Below are positions 8,771-17,433 of a stretch of DNA of 64,000 nt, in pieces. Positions within the stretch are counted from its first letter, which is position 1; every line of letters begins with the position of its first letter. The notes beneath the pieces are model-generated. The model ran no database searches. It worked only from the letters and a program-made list of their open reading frames with translations, and was not told where the DNA came from. Source of the stretch: Deltaproteobacteria bacterium (lineage in GTDB: Bacteria > Myxococcota_A > UBA796 > CAJQPC01); the NCBI GenBank assembly GCA_016717595.1, contig JADKFE010000011.1:1-64000 (forward strand), in the 5' to 3' direction. A program made the position numbers and the translations under genes.

Positions 8771-11665
8771 ATGACGAGCGCCCTTCACGCCAAGACGGCG
8801 TCCCCTCCTCCACGCGGTGAGCGCCGCCTGGTGAGCGCGCTGTTTTTAGACGTCTGCGGGTTCACGCGCATCTCCGAGCAGCTCGACCCCGAGCTCGTCA
8901 CCGCCCTGCTCAACCGGCTCTTTGAGCGGGTGGACGCCGCCGTGGCCCGCTACGATGGTTACCTCGACAAGTTTATCGGCGACGCCGCCCTGGTGCTCTT
9001 CGGCGCCCCATCCGCCCACGAAGACGACGCCGAGCGCGCGGTGCGGGCCGCCCTGGACGTGCTCGATGAGCTGCCTGACCTAGAGGAGCGCCTCACCAAA
9101 GAGCTCGGCGTGCGGGTGCCGATTCAGGTGCACGCCGCCGTAGGCACGGGGGTCGTGGTCGCGGGGGTGCTCGGCGCCGGGGAGGCCGCGCGGTACTCGG
9201 CCTTGGGCGACGGGGTGAACGTCGCCGCGCGCCTGCTCAACCAGGCCGGGCCAGGGGAGATCTGGGTGGATCTCACCACCGCGACGCGGCTTCGGGGCCG
9301 CGCGGTGCTGGAGTCCCGCGGCGTCGTGCCGCTCAAGGGCCGCGAGGAGCCGGTCCATTGTTTTCGGGTGCTGGGCCTCACCGCCACCGACGAGAGCCGG
9401 GGCTTGGGCCGCCGCGCCCCGCTGATCGGGCGTGAGCGAGCGCTGGGCGCGCTCCGTCAGGCCGCCGAGCGGCTCAACGTCGGCGTCGGCGGCCTCGTCA
9501 CCGTGCTCGGCGCGGCGGGGGTGGGCAAGAGCCGCCTGCTGCGTGACGGCCTCAGCGACGGCTTCTGGAGCGCCCACGCCGGGCGCTGCATCTCGTACGG
9601 TCGCGCCTTGCCCTACCACCCCTGGCTCGACGTCGTGGCCAGCCTCCTCGCCGATGAGTCCCTGGTGGAGGGCCTGGAGCACCTCGATCAGCACACGCCC
9701 CGGGCCACGCCCCGCGTCTCGGCCTTGGGATTGTTCTTGGGTGAGGAGGCCGATGATCGCCTCGACGCCGCCGCCCGCCGTGAGGCCGCCGTAGACGCCC
9801 TGCGCGACCTGCTCACCGTGGCCGCCCGGGCCAAGCCGACCGTGGTGAGTCTCGACGATCTCCACTGGGCCGACGACGCGAGCGTTGAGCTCCTCGACGC
9901 GCTGTTGCCCATCGCCGCCAAGGCGCCCCTTCTGTTCGTGATCGTGCGCCGCCCCGAAGGGGGTGAAGAGGCCGAGGCCGGCCTCACCCAGGCCGCCGCG
10001 CGTCTGGGCGCGCCCCACCTCGGCTTGGAGCTGGGCCCGCTCTCCGAGCCCGACACCCGCCGCCTCGTCGCCCGGCTGCTCGACGACGACGCGGTGCTCC
10101 CCGAGGCCCGTCTCACCCGGCTCATCCGGCGCTCAGGCGGCGTGCCGTTGTTTGTGGAGGAGCAGCTTCGCCACCTTCAAGACGAGGGCGCGCTCACCTG
10201 GTCGGGGGACGGCTGGGTGTTTGACGCCGGTCGGGCCGATCAGTCCGAGAGCACGCTCCCGCCCACCCTTCACGCGCTGTTGGCCGCCCGCGTAGACCGT
10301 CTCCCGCCCCACCTGCGGGCCCGCGTTGAGCTCGGCGCGGTGTTCGGCGAAGAGTTTGACCCCGCCGACATCGACGCCTGCCTGGGAGACGACACAGACG
10401 ACTGGGACACCTTGTGCGCCGAGGGTGTGCTCGCCCCGGCCCGGGCAGGGCGCCTCGTCTTCGCGCGGCCAATGTTGCAGGAGGTCGTCTACAGCACCCT
10501 GCTGCGCCCCCAACGCCAAGCGCTGCACGCCCAGGCCGCCGAGCGCCTCGCCCGGGTGAGCGGCGCCCGCGCCCAGCACGCCTTGGCCTGGCACCTGGAG
10601 CGCGCCGGTCAAGCCGCCCAGGCCGCCCGGGTGTGGGCCGAGGCCGCGCGCTCGGCGAGCCACGTCGGCGCCCCCAGCCAGGCGATCGAGCTCCTCGACC
10701 GCGCCATGCGCGCCGATCCCACACAGTCCTCCGCCTTGGCCTTGCAGCGCGCGCGGCTCTTGTTGCGACAGGGCCGCGTCACCGAGGGCCGCGAGAGCCT
10801 CGACGCCTTGTTGCCGAGCCTACGCGCCGAGGCCCCGGCGGTCTTGCTCTCCCGGGCGCTCTCCGAGCGGGCCCTCGCGGCGTACCTCGCCGGAGACGGC
10901 CCAGAGATCGTACGTTTTGCCGAGGAGGCGCTGCTGTTGGCCGAGCCCACCGGCGACCGCCTCGCCCACGCTGAAGCCCTGCGCCGCCTGGGCATGGGCC
11001 AAGAGTTCTGCGGCGAGGAGGCCCTGGCCCAGGCCACCTACCGCCGCTGCGTCACCGTGGTGGGTGACGCTGAAGACCGCGCGCTCATCGAGCTGGCCGC
11101 GGGCTGCACAAACGATCTCGGCGAGCTTGAGCGCCACGCCGGCCGCTACGAGGCGGCCCTGGGCTGGTACGAGCGCTCCTTGGCGCTGTGGGGCGAAGAT
11201 CCCCCGGCGTTTATGCTCCTGATCCAGACGATGAACGCCGGGGCGGCCTTGGTGGGCCTGAGACGTCTCCCCGAGGCCATCGTGCGCCTCGAGTCTGTGG
11301 TGGTGGAGGCCGAGCGCGCGGGCGCCCGAAGCGTGCTCCCCGAGGCCCTCGCCCTGCTCGCCCTGGCGCTGGGGGCTGAGGGCCAGCCCGCCGAGGCCGC
11401 TGAGCGCGCCGCCGCCGCCCGAGACGAGGCCCAGCGCCAGGGCCAGCACGAGGGCGAGGCGTTCGCCTGCCGGGTGTTGGGGTTACTGGCCGCGACGCGC
11501 GGCGAGCTGGAGGAGGCGAAGCGCTGGCTTGGAGAGAGCGTCGATGTGTTCGGCGCCGCCGGGCGCGCGGTGGAGGAGCAGCACAGTCGGGAGGCGCTGA
11601 TCGCGGTCACGGCGGGCGAGGCGCCGCCGCGAGGGTGGCTCGCCTGGGCGCAGCGGGCGGGGTGA
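8771..11665 (+). CDS. Class III adenylate/guanylate cyclase fused to AAA-type ATPase and TPR region
   Basis: A protein of about 964 residues. The N-terminal cyclase homology domain (about 20-190) keeps both metal-binding aspartates (LFLDVCGFTRIS and DKFIGDAALVLFG) and the ALGDGVNVAARL segment, so it is probably active; the Lys before IGD favours ATP as substrate. A STAND/AAA-like ATPase follows with Walker A GAAGVGKSRLL near residue 250 and Walker B-like VVSLDDLHWADD. The C-terminal third is helical and Ala/Leu-rich with repeated A-x-x-x-x-x-G/A-R spacing, as in TPR arrays. This cyclase-ATPase-TPR layout is frequent in myxobacteria and mycobacteria. ATG 8771 is chosen because GGGAG lies six bases upstream; 8738 and 8765 are in-frame alternatives. 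It follows the hybrid kinase by about 80 bases and may share its promoter. Confidence 0.9.
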   Translation: MTSALHAKTASPPPRGERRLVSALFLDVCGFTRISEQLDPELVTALLNRLFERVDAAVARYDGYLDKFIGDAALVLFGAPSAHEDDAERAVRAALDVLDELPDLEERLTKELGVRVPIQVHAAVGTGVVVAGVLGAGEAARYSALGDGVNVAARLLNQAGPGEIWVDLTTATRLRGRAVLESRGVVPLKGREEPVHCFRVLGLTATDESRGLGRRAPLIGRERALGALRQAAERLNVGVGGLVTVLGAAGVGKSRLLRDGLSDGFWSAHAGRCISYGRALPYHPWLDVVASLLADESLVEGLEHLDQHTPRATPRVSALGLFLGEEADDRLDAAARREAAVDALRDLLTVAARAKPTVVSLDDLHWADDASVELLDALLPIAAKAPLLFVIVRRPEGGEEAEAGLTQAAARLGAPHLGLELGPLSEPDTRRLVARLLDDDAVLPEARLTRLIRRSGGVPLFVEEQLRHLQDEGALTWSGDGWVFDAGRADQSESTLPPTLHALLAARVDRLPPHLRARVELGAVFGEEFDPADIDACLGDDTDDWDTLCAEGVLAPARAGRLVFARPMLQEVVYSTLLRPQRQALHAQAAERLARVSGARAQHALAWHLERAGQAAQAARVWAEAARSASHVGAPSQAIELLDRAMRADPTQSSALALQRARLLLRQGRVTEGRESLDALLPSLRAEAPAVLLSRALSERALAAYLAGDGPEIVRFAEEALLLAEPTGDRLAHAEALRRLGMGQEFCGEEALAQATYRRCVTVVGDAEDRALIELAAGCTNDLGELERHAGRYEAALGWYERSLALWGEDPPAFMLLIQTMNAGAALVGLRRLPEAIVRLESVVVEAERAGARSVLPEALALLALALGAEGQPAEAAERAAAARDEAQRQGQHEGEAFACRVLGLLAATRGELEEAKRWLGESVDVFGAAGRAVEEQHSREALIAVTAGEAPPRGWLAWAQRAG

Positions 11666-11776
11666 GCGGGCGGCGGCGCGTTGGGGATTGTCGCTCATTG
11701 ATCCGTTTTCGGTGAATGCGCGGTGGACAAGGCGGTGGGGAGGATTGGAGGTTTGGCATAGAAGCCTCGACAATGT

Positions 11777-12484
11777 TCACCCCAGCTCCCGCTCCATCGT
11801 CTCCACGGCGAAACGTGTGAGCCCCGCCGCCGACATCAACAGCGCCGTCGCGCCGCCAACAGGCCCCGCCTCGGCCTGCCCAGCCGCCACAAACGCGCGC
11901 ATCACCTCGCCAAAATACCCCTCGGGCATGGCCTCAACCACGCCGTCGCTGGTGTCAAACTCCTCGATCTCCACCGTCTCACCGTCGATCTCATAACCAA
12001 CACGGATCACCCGCTTGTTCGGCAGCCGCGCGAGGTGCTCGGCGTGGTGCAACAGCGTGACGTGCTCCAGGTGCGATCCCAACAAGAGCACCTTGCCCTG
12101 GGCCTCCACGAGCCGGGCCAGGGGTGTGCCAGGGCCATAGCCATAATTCAGCGGGTGATCGGCGCACAGCCAGGCCGCCCGCGCGCCCACGGCCACCATG
12201 GACGCGCCGGGGTTCGCCGAGCGGATCGCCCCCGGCCAGAGGCGCACGACCTCGGCGAAGACGCCATGATCCCCCATCGCCGGGGACCGGGCGAGGTCAA
12301 AGCCGGGCACCTCCTCCGTGGGCTCAAAATCGACGTAGACCATGAGCGTGCCCTCAGGGCCGAGCACGTCGAGGATCGCCTGAACGACGGCCTCGGCGCG
12401 GCCGCCCACGGCGCGCATCGAGGCGTGGACCATGACGAGGTCGCCGGGTTGAACGCCGAGGGCGGCGAGATCATCGGTGAGCAT
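11777..12484 (-). CDS. AAC(3)-family aminoglycoside N-acetyltransferase-like protein
   Basis: A 235-residue protein of the AAC(3)/YokD antibiotic N-acetyltransferase family, which transfers acetyl from acetyl-CoA to the 3-amino group of 2-deoxystreptamine aminoglycosides. Visible family blocks are LGVQPGDLVMVHASMRAVGG near the start, GPGTPLARLVEAQGKVLLLG, and HVTLLHHAEHLA, corresponding to the conserved T/S-L-H-x-A-E block. The long upstream open frame to 12751 is ignored because the family N-terminus begins at MLTDDLAALG. It is slightly shorter than typical resistance enzymes, and the usual MPT motif after GTL is replaced by MVYVDFEP, so it may act on another amine. It is convergent with the cyclase gene and divergent from the ATPase gene, sharing a 99-base promoter region. 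Confidence 0.8.
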   Translation of the reverse strand: MLTDDLAALGVQPGDLVMVHASMRAVGGRAEAVVQAILDVLGPEGTLMVYVDFEPTEEVPGFDLARSPAMGDHGVFAEVVRLWPGAIRSANPGASMVAVGARAAWLCADHPLNYGYGPGTPLARLVEAQGKVLLLGSHLEHVTLLHHAEHLARLPNKRVIRVGYEIDGETVEIEEFDTSDGVVEAMPEGYFGEVMRAFVAAGQAEAGPVGGATALLMSAAGLTRFAVETMERELG

Positions 12485-12583
12485 GGGTGGGGCTCCGGGC
12501 GAGGTGAGGAGCGAGTATTCTTCGGCGCCGCCGTCGTCGAGGGGGCGTGGCTCGTCGGGCGCCGCGCGTGATAGGAGGAGGCC

Positions 12584-13750
12584 GTGCGCGTGTCTGCGCA
12601 GCAGGAGCTGAGGATGTCGTCCTTCCGAATCGAGCTGGCGAACTTTCGGGCGCTCAAGCGCCTCGACTGGAGCCCGGAGGGGGTGTGCCTGCTCTCCGGC
12701 GCCAACGGCGCGGGCAAGACCTCGGCGTTCGACGCGCTCTTGTTCTTGCACAGCGCATTCACTTACGAGGACGACTTAGCATTTTCTATGCTCGGCTCTG
12801 TTGCGCTCAGGCACATCGGCAGCGACCCTGAAGAGCCCGTGGAGCTGCGGATCACGGTCAACGACCTTCGCTGGGTGTTACGGCTGCCCATGTCGGCCCA
12901 AGCCATGAAAGGAAGCTACGGGGAGGAGCTGTACCTAGGGGACAAGCTGGTGCTGCGCGCAGCGATGTTCCAAAACCACTGGATGCACTTTGATCAACGC
13001 TTCGATCTCGACGAGCGCCGCGCCTGTGCGAAGGTGCTGTGGGACAGCCGCGACAACGCCTGGATGGCACCCCTGGCCAACTTCTTGGAGGGCATCCGCA
13101 TCTACGACAGCTACTCAATGAGCTTGGTTGCCGAACCCCAGCCGAACGTCGCCGCGTCGAGCTACCTGCATAGCAGCGGAAAGAACCTCTGGGCCGTCCT
13201 CGCGGCCTGGAAGAGCTCACCGATTCGGTTCAACGGGCAGTATGAGTGGGTGCTCGCCGAGGCCCGCAAGGCGTTCCCGGGGCTCGTGGAGTCCATCGAG
13301 TTTGAGCGAGGTCTGCCCTATCTGTACGGCCGCGGGGCGAAGAGCGTCGAGGACAGCTACCCCCCGAGCCGCGCGGCGAGCGGGCTGTTGACGGGGCTCT
13401 TGCACCTCACGGCGGTCGCCGGGGCCAAGCCGGGCAGCCTGCTCACGTTTGATGAGATGGAGAACCAGCTCCACCCCCACGCCATCCGGTCGATCCTCGC
13501 CGCGATGCGCACGCAGGCGGAGGAGCGGGGGCTCACCATCCTGCTCTCGACCCACTCCCCGGTGCTGCTCAACCAGTTTCGGGACGTGCCGGAGCAGGTC
13601 TATGTGTTGGGTCACGGCCGGGACGACAAACCCACACCCGCGCCGCTCACGGAGTTGTTTGATGAGGACTGGCTCGCGCACTCGGATCTGGGCGTGCTCT
13701 ATGAGCAGCTCGCGTTCTCAAGCCCGATCCTGCCGCGAGGCGCCCGATGA
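12584..13750 (+). CDS. AAA family ATPase (SMC/OLD-like) of a two-gene module
   Basis: A 388-residue ABC/SMC-type ATPase of the AAA_15/AAA_21 kind. Walker A is SGANGAGKTSAFDALL (about residue 37). Later come LLTFDEMENQLHPHAI, a Walker B region with catalytic Glu, and the H-loop STHSPVLLNQF. The order and spacing match ATPases paired with TOPRIM-type nucleases in OLD, Gabija and PARIS-like systems, but there is no fused nuclease. GTG 12584 is preferred because AGGAGGAGG sits just upstream; ATG 12614 is an alternative. The stop overlaps the next start (ATGA), so the two proteins are probably co-translated. Bases around 12760-13000 look less GC-biased than the surroundings, consistent with horizontal acquisition. 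Confidence 0.85.
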   Translation: MRVSAQQELRMSSFRIELANFRALKRLDWSPEGVCLLSGANGAGKTSAFDALLFLHSAFTYEDDLAFSMLGSVALRHIGSDPEEPVELRITVNDLRWVLRLPMSAQAMKGSYGEELYLGDKLVLRAAMFQNHWMHFDQRFDLDERRACAKVLWDSRDNAWMAPLANFLEGIRIYDSYSMSLVAEPQPNVAASSYLHSSGKNLWAVLAAWKSSPIRFNGQYEWVLAEARKAFPGLVESIEFERGLPYLYGRGAKSVEDSYPPSRAASGLLTGLLHLTAVAGAKPGSLLTFDEMENQLHPHAIRSILAAMRTQAEERGLTILLSTHSPVLLNQFRDVPEQVYVLGHGRDDKPTPAPLTELFDEDWLAHSDLGVLYEQLAFSSPILPRGAR

Positions 13751-14688
13751 GGGTGGCCATCCTGCCGACCGGGCGGCTGGAGTGGAAGGGGCTCCCAACG
13801 GCGCTGGAGCGACTGTTTCCCGGGCACACCTTCACCGCCGTGCCCTCTGCGGCTGAGGTGGAGGTAGACCCAAATTGTTACCCATTGAAAGGGTTCACGG
13901 ACTCGACGCTGGGAGCTAACCATGAGGCGGAGCCGCCGCCCGTGGCCGTTAACCTCGTGCAGCGCGCCTATGGCGCCGTTCACGCGGGACAGCCAGAGCA
14001 GAGCTTTGACCTCGCGCTCATCGTCGATGATCTGGAGCTGTTCAACGCGCACCAGCCCGACCGTGTGGTGCAGGTGATGCGCGCGGCGGCCTTGGCCTTT
14101 CTGAACCGCTTTCAGACGCCGAAGATGCGCTCCCGCGTGGCGACCGTCCTGCGGCAACAGGTGTCGTTTCACCTCGCCGCCCCGATGGTGGAGTCGTGGT
14201 TCTTTGGGGATCCTGATTCGCTCAAGCGCGCAGGGGTGCCCCACGGCGTGACGGTGTGTTTTGGGGCGACGGACGATCCCGAGCGCTTCGTGACCAATGA
14301 TCCAGACTTCCTCACGGCTGCGCAAGCGGACTGCCCAGCGCTCATGGCCATGCCCACGAGCCGCCAGAAGAAGCTGCGCCCCAAATGGCTCGGCGCGCTG
14401 CCAAGGGAGCGGCACCCCAAAGGGTATCTGCAATGGCTCTGCCGGGCGCCCACGCTGGAATGTTGCACGACGTACTCCGAGACACACGCAGGAGTGGACG
14501 CGCTCAAGTCATTGTCGTGGGGCGCGCTCTTGAGCCGCCCGAATCAGCTCGGGATGCTGCGGTCTTTGATCGAAGACCTCACCGACGCCTTGGGCTCCCC
14601 ACCGAGCGCGCCGCTCGCACCCGGCGCGGTGTTCCCGCTCACCTCCCGCCACGCGCTCCCGCCAAGCCCGACCCTGCGAAACCTCTGA
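13747..14688 (+). CDS. TOPRIM-like (DUF4276-type) protein partnered with the ATPase
   Basis: A 313-residue protein that probably forms a complex with the upstream ATPase, given the four-base ATGA overlap. It opens with a beta-strand and a glutamate-containing helix (AILPTGRLEWKGLPTALERL), has an acidic strand end FDLALIVDDLELF, and then MVESWFFGDPDSLKRAG. The last resembles the E-x-W-x-x-A-D-P-x-x-L block of DUF4276 and related TOPRIM-like proteins encoded beside AAA ATPases. TOPRIM nucleases use Glu plus D-x-D for metal binding; here the acidic motif reads DDLE, so catalytic competence is uncertain. The C-terminal half is rich in Arg/Lys and contains a CC pair in TLECCTTY. The family assignment is inferred from motif order, not from a search. 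Confidence 0.55.
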   Translation: MRVAILPTGRLEWKGLPTALERLFPGHTFTAVPSAAEVEVDPNCYPLKGFTDSTLGANHEAEPPPVAVNLVQRAYGAVHAGQPEQSFDLALIVDDLELFNAHQPDRVVQVMRAAALAFLNRFQTPKMRSRVATVLRQQVSFHLAAPMVESWFFGDPDSLKRAGVPHGVTVCFGATDDPERFVTNDPDFLTAAQADCPALMAMPTSRQKKLRPKWLGALPRERHPKGYLQWLCRAPTLECCTTYSETHAGVDALKSLSWGALLSRPNQLGMLRSLIEDLTDALGSPPSAPLAPGAVFPLTSRHALPPSPTLRNL

Positions 14689-14719
14689 CGCGCTCCCACC
14701 AACACGCTACACTCTCCCC

Positions 14720-15985
14720 ATGCGCACCGCCCCCCTCGCCCTCGTCTCCTTGGCCCTCGCCGCCTGCGGCGGCTCTGCCAACCCCCCCGCGAATCCGCTC
14801 GACCCCAACGCGCCCACCTGGCACGCCGACGTGGCGCCCATCGTCTCGCGTAGCTGCGCGGGCTGCCATGTTGAGGGCGCCATCGGCGGCTTCCCGCTGA
14901 TCACCTTTGACGACGCCCGAACGATCGCCAACCCGATTCGGGACTCCGTACAGAGCCGCCGGATGCCGCCTTGGGGCGCAGACAACGACTGCAACACCTA
15001 TGAGAACAACCGCGCGCTCACCCAAGACGAGGTCGACACGATCGTCGCGTGGGTAGACGGCGGCGCCCAAGAGGGTGACCCGGCGGACTCTCCGGGGCCT
15101 GTGGCGCCGCTCACGCCGCCTACGCTTGATCGGGTAGACTTGAGCCTCAGCCTCGCCGAGCCGTACACGCCCCAGGCCAGCCCCGATGATTATCGGTGTT
15201 TTCTGATGGAGTGGCCGTATGAGGAGCGGGTGTGGGTGACCGGCTATGAGGTGGTGCCCGACAACGCGGCGATCGTGCACCATGTCATCCCGTTCTTGAT
15301 CGACCCCGACGACGCCGAGGAGTATCGCGCCTTAGACGCCGCCGACGCGGGCCCGGGCTACCCCTGTTATGGCGGCCCCGGCGGCGACATCGAGACCTTG
15401 ATCAACACCCGCTGGCTGGGCTCGTGGGCGCCCGGCGGCGGCGCGCGCACCATGCCCGAGGGCTATGGTGTGCGGGTGAAGCCGGGCTCTCTGATCGCCG
15501 TGCAGCTTCATTACTACAGCCTCACGACGCCCGGGCCGGATCAAACCCAGGTGAACCTGCGCATCTCCGAGACGGAGCTCGGCTGGGCGGACGTGCAGCC
15601 TTGGACAGAGGTGGCCTGGGTGCTGGGCTTGGGCATGGAGATCCCCGCGAACACAGACGACGTCACCCACGTCTTTGAGTACACCGAAGAGGACAGCCCG
15701 TTCACCCTGCACGATCTCGCCCTGCACATGCACACGATGGGGCAGTCTGGTGAGATGCGCGTGATCCGCCAGAACGGCGACGAGGAGTGCCTCGTGAGCG
15801 TGCCGCGGTGGGACTTCAACTGGCAGACGGCCTACGCCTTGGCCGAGCCGGTCACGGTGAACCCTGGCGACACCGTCCGTTTGACCTGCACCTGGGACAA
15901 CCCCACAGACGATGACGCCGCCTGGGGCGAAGGCACCGGCGATGAGATGTGCCTGGGCATCACGCTTCTGACCTCAGACGACTAA
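14720..15985 (+). CDS. Lipoprotein copper type II monooxygenase-like protein with heme c site
   Basis: A 421-residue lipoprotein (signal ending LALAACGG). Residues 35-110 form a cytochrome c-like segment with C46-A-G-C49-H50 and a candidate axial methionine in RRMPPW. The rest resembles the peptidylglycine/dopamine beta-monooxygenase fold. All expected copper ligands can be matched: His187-His188 in VHHVIPF and His264 in QLHYYS for one site, and His336/His338 in ALHMHTMGQ and Met410 in GDEMCLG for the other. In the animal enzymes ascorbate supplies electrons; here the attached heme could do so, which is inference. The substrate is unknown. The gene is convergent with the SGNH hydrolase gene and the two stops overlap. 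Confidence 0.85.
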   Translation: MRTAPLALVSLALAACGGSANPPANPLDPNAPTWHADVAPIVSRSCAGCHVEGAIGGFPLITFDDARTIANPIRDSVQSRRMPPWGADNDCNTYENNRALTQDEVDTIVAWVDGGAQEGDPADSPGPVAPLTPPTLDRVDLSLSLAEPYTPQASPDDYRCFLMEWPYEERVWVTGYEVVPDNAAIVHHVIPFLIDPDDAEEYRALDAADAGPGYPCYGGPGGDIETLINTRWLGSWAPGGGARTMPEGYGVRVKPGSLIAVQLHYYSLTTPGPDQTQVNLRISETELGWADVQPWTEVAWVLGLGMEIPANTDDVTHVFEYTEEDSPFTLHDLALHMHTMGQSGEMRVIRQNGDEECLVSVPRWDFNWQTAYALAEPVTVNPGDTVRLTCTWDNPTDDDAAWGEGTGDEMCLGITLLTSDD

Positions 15986-16938
15986 GCCGCCCGGCGCCGC
16001 AGCCCAAAGACGGCCAGCAGCATCCACAGACCCGCGGGAGCGGGCGCCTGGGCGCAGCCGCAGCCTCCCGAGTCCGTTGGGGTCTCCGAGTCTGAGGGCG
16101 CGCCTGTGTCGGTCGTCTCTGTGTCAGTCGCATCCGTGTCATCGGCCGCGGTGTCGTCTACGCCGCCGCTGTCCCCGCCGGTGTCTTCATCGGTCTCCCA
16201 CGGATAATCGACCCCTTCCCCGCTGAGCACGACCTCGGCGGCGACAGACTGCAGGTACGCCGCGTCTGTGATGGAGGCCGGCGCGGGCAGACCCACGGGC
16301 GAGAGGCCGGTGACGCTGGTGTAGATCACCAAGGCCGTGAGGTAGGTGCCGCGCTCGGAGGGGTGGCTGCCGTCCTCGATGTACAACGAATGAAACGGTC
16401 CGCCCACGGTGAGGGGGTCGGCCCCGGCGTCGAGCTGATCTTGGTACACCCGCTGCCAGGCGAGGCCCGCGGGCGCCAGCCAAGCCTGGGTGCCGTCGGC
16501 GCTCGCGAGCTCCACATAGGCGCTGTAGCCCTCGGCCAGCTCGGCCTGCATGGTCAAGAAGTCGGGGTACAGCTCGGGGTTCTGGCTGTCGCCTTCGCGG
16601 CGGCCCCAGGTCATCACAAACATCGTCTGAGCGCCGATGGCCGCGGCGCTGCTGTCCAAGGAGACGGCGGCGGCTTGGCTCTGCACGAGGTCGGTCTGAC
16701 CGTCGGGGAAGCCGGGGATCTGGCTCTGCTCCTGCAAAAACACCCAGTCCTGGGGGCTCTGAAAGGCGAGCTGCCAGGCGCTGCCGTCGCGCTCGATCTC
16801 GGCGACGTGCTCGATGAAGCGCATGCCGGGCTGGGCGAGGCGCTCCGAGGTGGGCTCACCGCCAGCGGCGATGAACAGCGCGAGGGTGACCTCATCGAGG
16901 TTGCCCATAAACGTGTAGGAGTTGCCGAGGAAGAGCAT
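15982..16938 (-). CDS. SGNH/GDSL-like hydrolase with MYXO-CTERM-like tail
   Basis: A 318-residue protein. Block I with the nucleophile serine is at the very start (MLFLGNSYTFMG); block V with the catalytic Asp-His pair is EDGSHPSERGTYL. This makes it a probable SGNH esterase or carbohydrate esterase. After the domain comes an Asp/Thr/Ser-rich linker (about residues 245-290), then GCGCAQAPAPAGLWMLLAVF and RRR, a MYXO-CTERM-type surface-sorting tail. Oddly there is no N-terminal signal peptide, and an in-frame TGA a few codons upstream of the ATG excludes an extension in this frame. Either the start is lost through an indel or export uses another route. The stop codon overlaps that of the monooxygenase gene on the other strand. 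Confidence 0.78.
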   Translation of the reverse strand: MLFLGNSYTFMGNLDEVTLALFIAAGGEPTSERLAQPGMRFIEHVAEIERDGSAWQLAFQSPQDWVFLQEQSQIPGFPDGQTDLVQSQAAAVSLDSSAAAIGAQTMFVMTWGRREGDSQNPELYPDFLTMQAELAEGYSAYVELASADGTQAWLAPAGLAWQRVYQDQLDAGADPLTVGGPFHSLYIEDGSHPSERGTYLTALVIYTSVTGLSPVGLPAPASITDAAYLQSVAAEVVLSGEGVDYPWETDEDTGGDSGGVDDTAADDTDATDTETTDTGAPSDSETPTDSGGCGCAQAPAPAGLWMLLAVFGLRRRAA

Positions 16939-17040
16939 GGGCCATCATCGCACAAGGGCGGTCGGGTCGCCGCCGCCAGAGGCCGTGTTATCCTGGGGCC
17001 GAGGCGCGCTCTGCTTCACCGCGCCGAGGAGGACAGCAGC

Positions 17041-17394
17041 ATGAGCCGTGTGGCTGAGCTATTGAGCGAGATTCAACGGTCCCTGGCCACCGCCGCCGCC
17101 GAGCCCGACGCGGATGAGCAGGTGAAGAAGGCGCGCGCGGCGCATGGGCTCAAGCTCCTCGCGGAGCTGGCGCCGCTCTTGCGGGCGCAAGTCAAGAAGG
17201 CGCAACAAGAGGCCCACCAGAACGTCGAGATCATCGAGGCCCTGATCCACGCCACCGAGGGCGAGCGCTGGCGCGCCGCCGAGCTCGACGAGCTCAACGC
17301 CAAGGTGGCCCGCGGCGAGATCACCCAACAAGAGGCCCGGGAGACGCTCCTCCGCCTGCACTTCGCCAACGACGCCGGGCGCCTCGTCGACTGA
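17041..17394 (+). CDS. Small coiled-coil protein, unknown function (paralogue 1)
   Basis: A 117-residue, highly charged helical protein without signal peptide or cysteines, starting MSRVAELLSEIQ. Heptad-like hydrophobic spacing runs through the middle (LLAELAPLLRAQVKKAQQEA). It ends with a short element ARGEITQQEARETLLRL and NDAGRLVD. The next gene encodes a protein of exactly the same length with the same start MSR, the same gap, a matching RGEL/ITQEEA element and the same D-A-D/G-x-x-x-D end, so the two are tandem paralogues. Although an open frame extends upstream from here, only this ATG fits the paralogue. The function is unknown; such pairs may form hetero-oligomers. Confidence 0.7.
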   Translation: MSRVAELLSEIQRSLATAAAEPDADEQVKKARAAHGLKLLAELAPLLRAQVKKAQQEAHQNVEIIEALIHATEGERWRAAELDELNAKVARGEITQQEARETLLRLHFANDAGRLVD

Positions 17395-17433
17395 TCTAAA
17401 ATCGCTCCCTCACCTTCAACCCAAGGAGCCCCC

